The translations under genes and the position numbers were made by a program. The notes under the pieces were generated by a model. It was not told where the DNA came from. It made no database searches and saw nothing but the letters and a program-made list of their open reading frames with translations. From contig CAWBOY010000007.1 in the NCBI GenBank assembly GCA_963790585.1, positions 62,001-126,000 of the forward strand: a DNA stretch of 64,000 bases, written 5' to 3'. Every line of letters begins with the position of its first letter. Positions within the stretch are counted from its first letter, which is position 1. This DNA comes from CAWBOY01 sp963790585. GTDB taxonomy: Bacteria; Planctomycetota; Planctomycetia; Gemmatales; Gemmataceae. Below, one piece after another: positions 63,243 through 64,000 of the stretch.

Positions 63243-64000
63243 ATGCTCTTTATTCCTTCCGGGTGTAAACCTCACGTCGCGAAGCGCAGGCTCGGTTTCA
63301 CGCTGATCGAGCTTTTGGTCGTTATCGCGATCATCGCCGTCCTGATCGGGCTCCTTCTGCCCGCTATTCAGAAGGTCCGTGAATCGGCCGCGCGGACCAA
63401 GTGCAGTAGCAACCTGCGCCAGCTGGGCATCGCTGCCCAGCTGCACCACGACGCCCTTGGAGCCTTGCCTTACTCCCGAAAATATGATTACTGGGATAGC
63501 TATACCTGGAGCGAGTTGATTCTCCCGTATATTGAGCAAACGAATGTCTACAACGGCTATCTCACATTGCCCACGGTAGGCTTCGTGGCGAGTTATCCGG
63601 GTCCGAACGGGCCGATCAGCAACAACCCGACCCAGCGGGCGTCGCGGCAGGCCGTGATTAGCACCTTCTTATGCCCCTCGGAAAATGGCCCTTTCCTAGA
63701 CGAGATCACTAGCGACACCTATGGCTTCATCCGGGCCAATTACCGCGGTTGCACCGGCAGCGGCGATATGTATGGCAATGCCACGGATTCCAGTGCGGGC
63801 CCTTGGGGTAAAGGCGTTTTCTACGTCACGCCGGGCCAGAGTTATGATAGGACGGGCTTGGTCAAAGGCCTCGGCGTGGTCATGACGTCGATTTCCGATG
63901 GCACATCCAACACCCTGCTTTTTTCCGAGGGCCTGTGTGCAACCGTGTCCGGCTGGGGCGGCCCGATCGGTGAAATCATCTATGGAAACATGGGTGGCGC
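63243..64000 (+). CDS. DUF1559 pseudopilin-like protein (3' truncated by window)
   Basis: The first 252 residues are visible. A type IV pilin-like leader, RRLGFTLIELLVVIAIIAVL, is followed by LLPAIQKVRESAARTKCSSN, then LRQLGIA, the standard DUF1559 opening. Mid-part landmarks are FLCPSENGP and the GTSNTLLFSEG phrase. The prepilin site is after Gly in LG/FTLIE. Planctomycete genomes hold many copies; some are probably surface fibre or secretion pseudopilins. The frame is open at the right edge. Confidence 0.92.
   Translation, partial: MLFIPSGCKPHVAKRRLGFTLIELLVVIAIIAVLIGLLLPAIQKVRESAARTKCSSNLRQLGIAAQLHHDALGALPYSRKYDYWDSYTWSELILPYIEQTNVYNGYLTLPTVGFVASYPGPNGPISNNPTQRASRQAVISTFLCPSENGPFLDEITSDTYGFIRANYRGCTGSGDMYGNATDSSAGPWGKGVFYVTPGQSYDRTGLVKGLGVVMTSISDGTSNTLLFSEGLCATVSGWGGPIGEIIYGNMGG

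Overview
The window looks like a chromosome segment from a planctomycete, most likely a Gemmata-like member of the Gemmatales. The evidence is an ECF sigma factor next to a TPR-containing Ser/Thr kinase, a second ECF sigma factor with a membrane-bound C-terminal extension, a DUF1559 pseudopilin-like protein, a DUF1080 protein, secreted PQQ-like propellers, a DUF2934 protein, and many conserved genes without an assigned function. The composition is moderately GC rich. No species can be named from the sequence alone.

Layout. 1-6.1 kb: end of a secreted protein, a DUF3185-like membrane protein, a sigma factor/kinase pair, a Tat-exported intradiol dioxygenase and a Gly-rich secreted protein. 6.4-11 kb: a PQQ-like propeller, an ECHDC3-type enoyl-CoA hydratase, and rpmB-gatC-gatA. 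11-20 kb: small membrane proteins, a DUF4258-like pair, an M48 protease, a VOC protein, ArfB, a fatty acid desaturase and rpsU. 20-25 kb: trpS, a membrane C39-type protease, a membrane protein with a c-heme motif, and the membrane-tethered sigma factor. 25.6-33 kb: a four-gene Gld-like ABC export cluster (ATPase, permease, GldG-like, DUF4340), followed by hisD. 35-37 kb: a second ABC exporter (ATPase plus permease). 37-45 kb: PKD-domain protein, lipoprotein hydrolase, DUF2934, CbiQ-CbiO and an NhaD-like antiporter. 45-49 kb: guaB, a DUF1080 protein and a VapBC-like pair. 49-54.7 kb: an M1 metallopeptidase fused to an Omp85-like outer-membrane beta-barrel, a complete ISH3/IS4-like insertion sequence and a five-repeat secreted protein. 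54.9-64 kb: pyruvate carboxylase, phosphodiester glycosidase, a second PQQ-like propeller, a coiled-coil membrane protein, tRNA-Thr and a truncated DUF1559 protein.

Two features cut across the window. First, intergenic gaps are full of palindromic repeats of several families, some present in two or three copies. The IS sits inside one such palindrome, with a 4-bp target duplication. Second, at least eight genes carry what looks like a single small indel that separates a convincing N- or C-terminus from the body of the protein. That many in 64 kb points to residual assembly indels rather than gene decay, so those genes are annotated across the shift.

The most unusual gene is the M1 peptidase/Omp85 barrel fusion at 49181-52333. 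It looks like a protease anchored to the cell surface by its own barrel.
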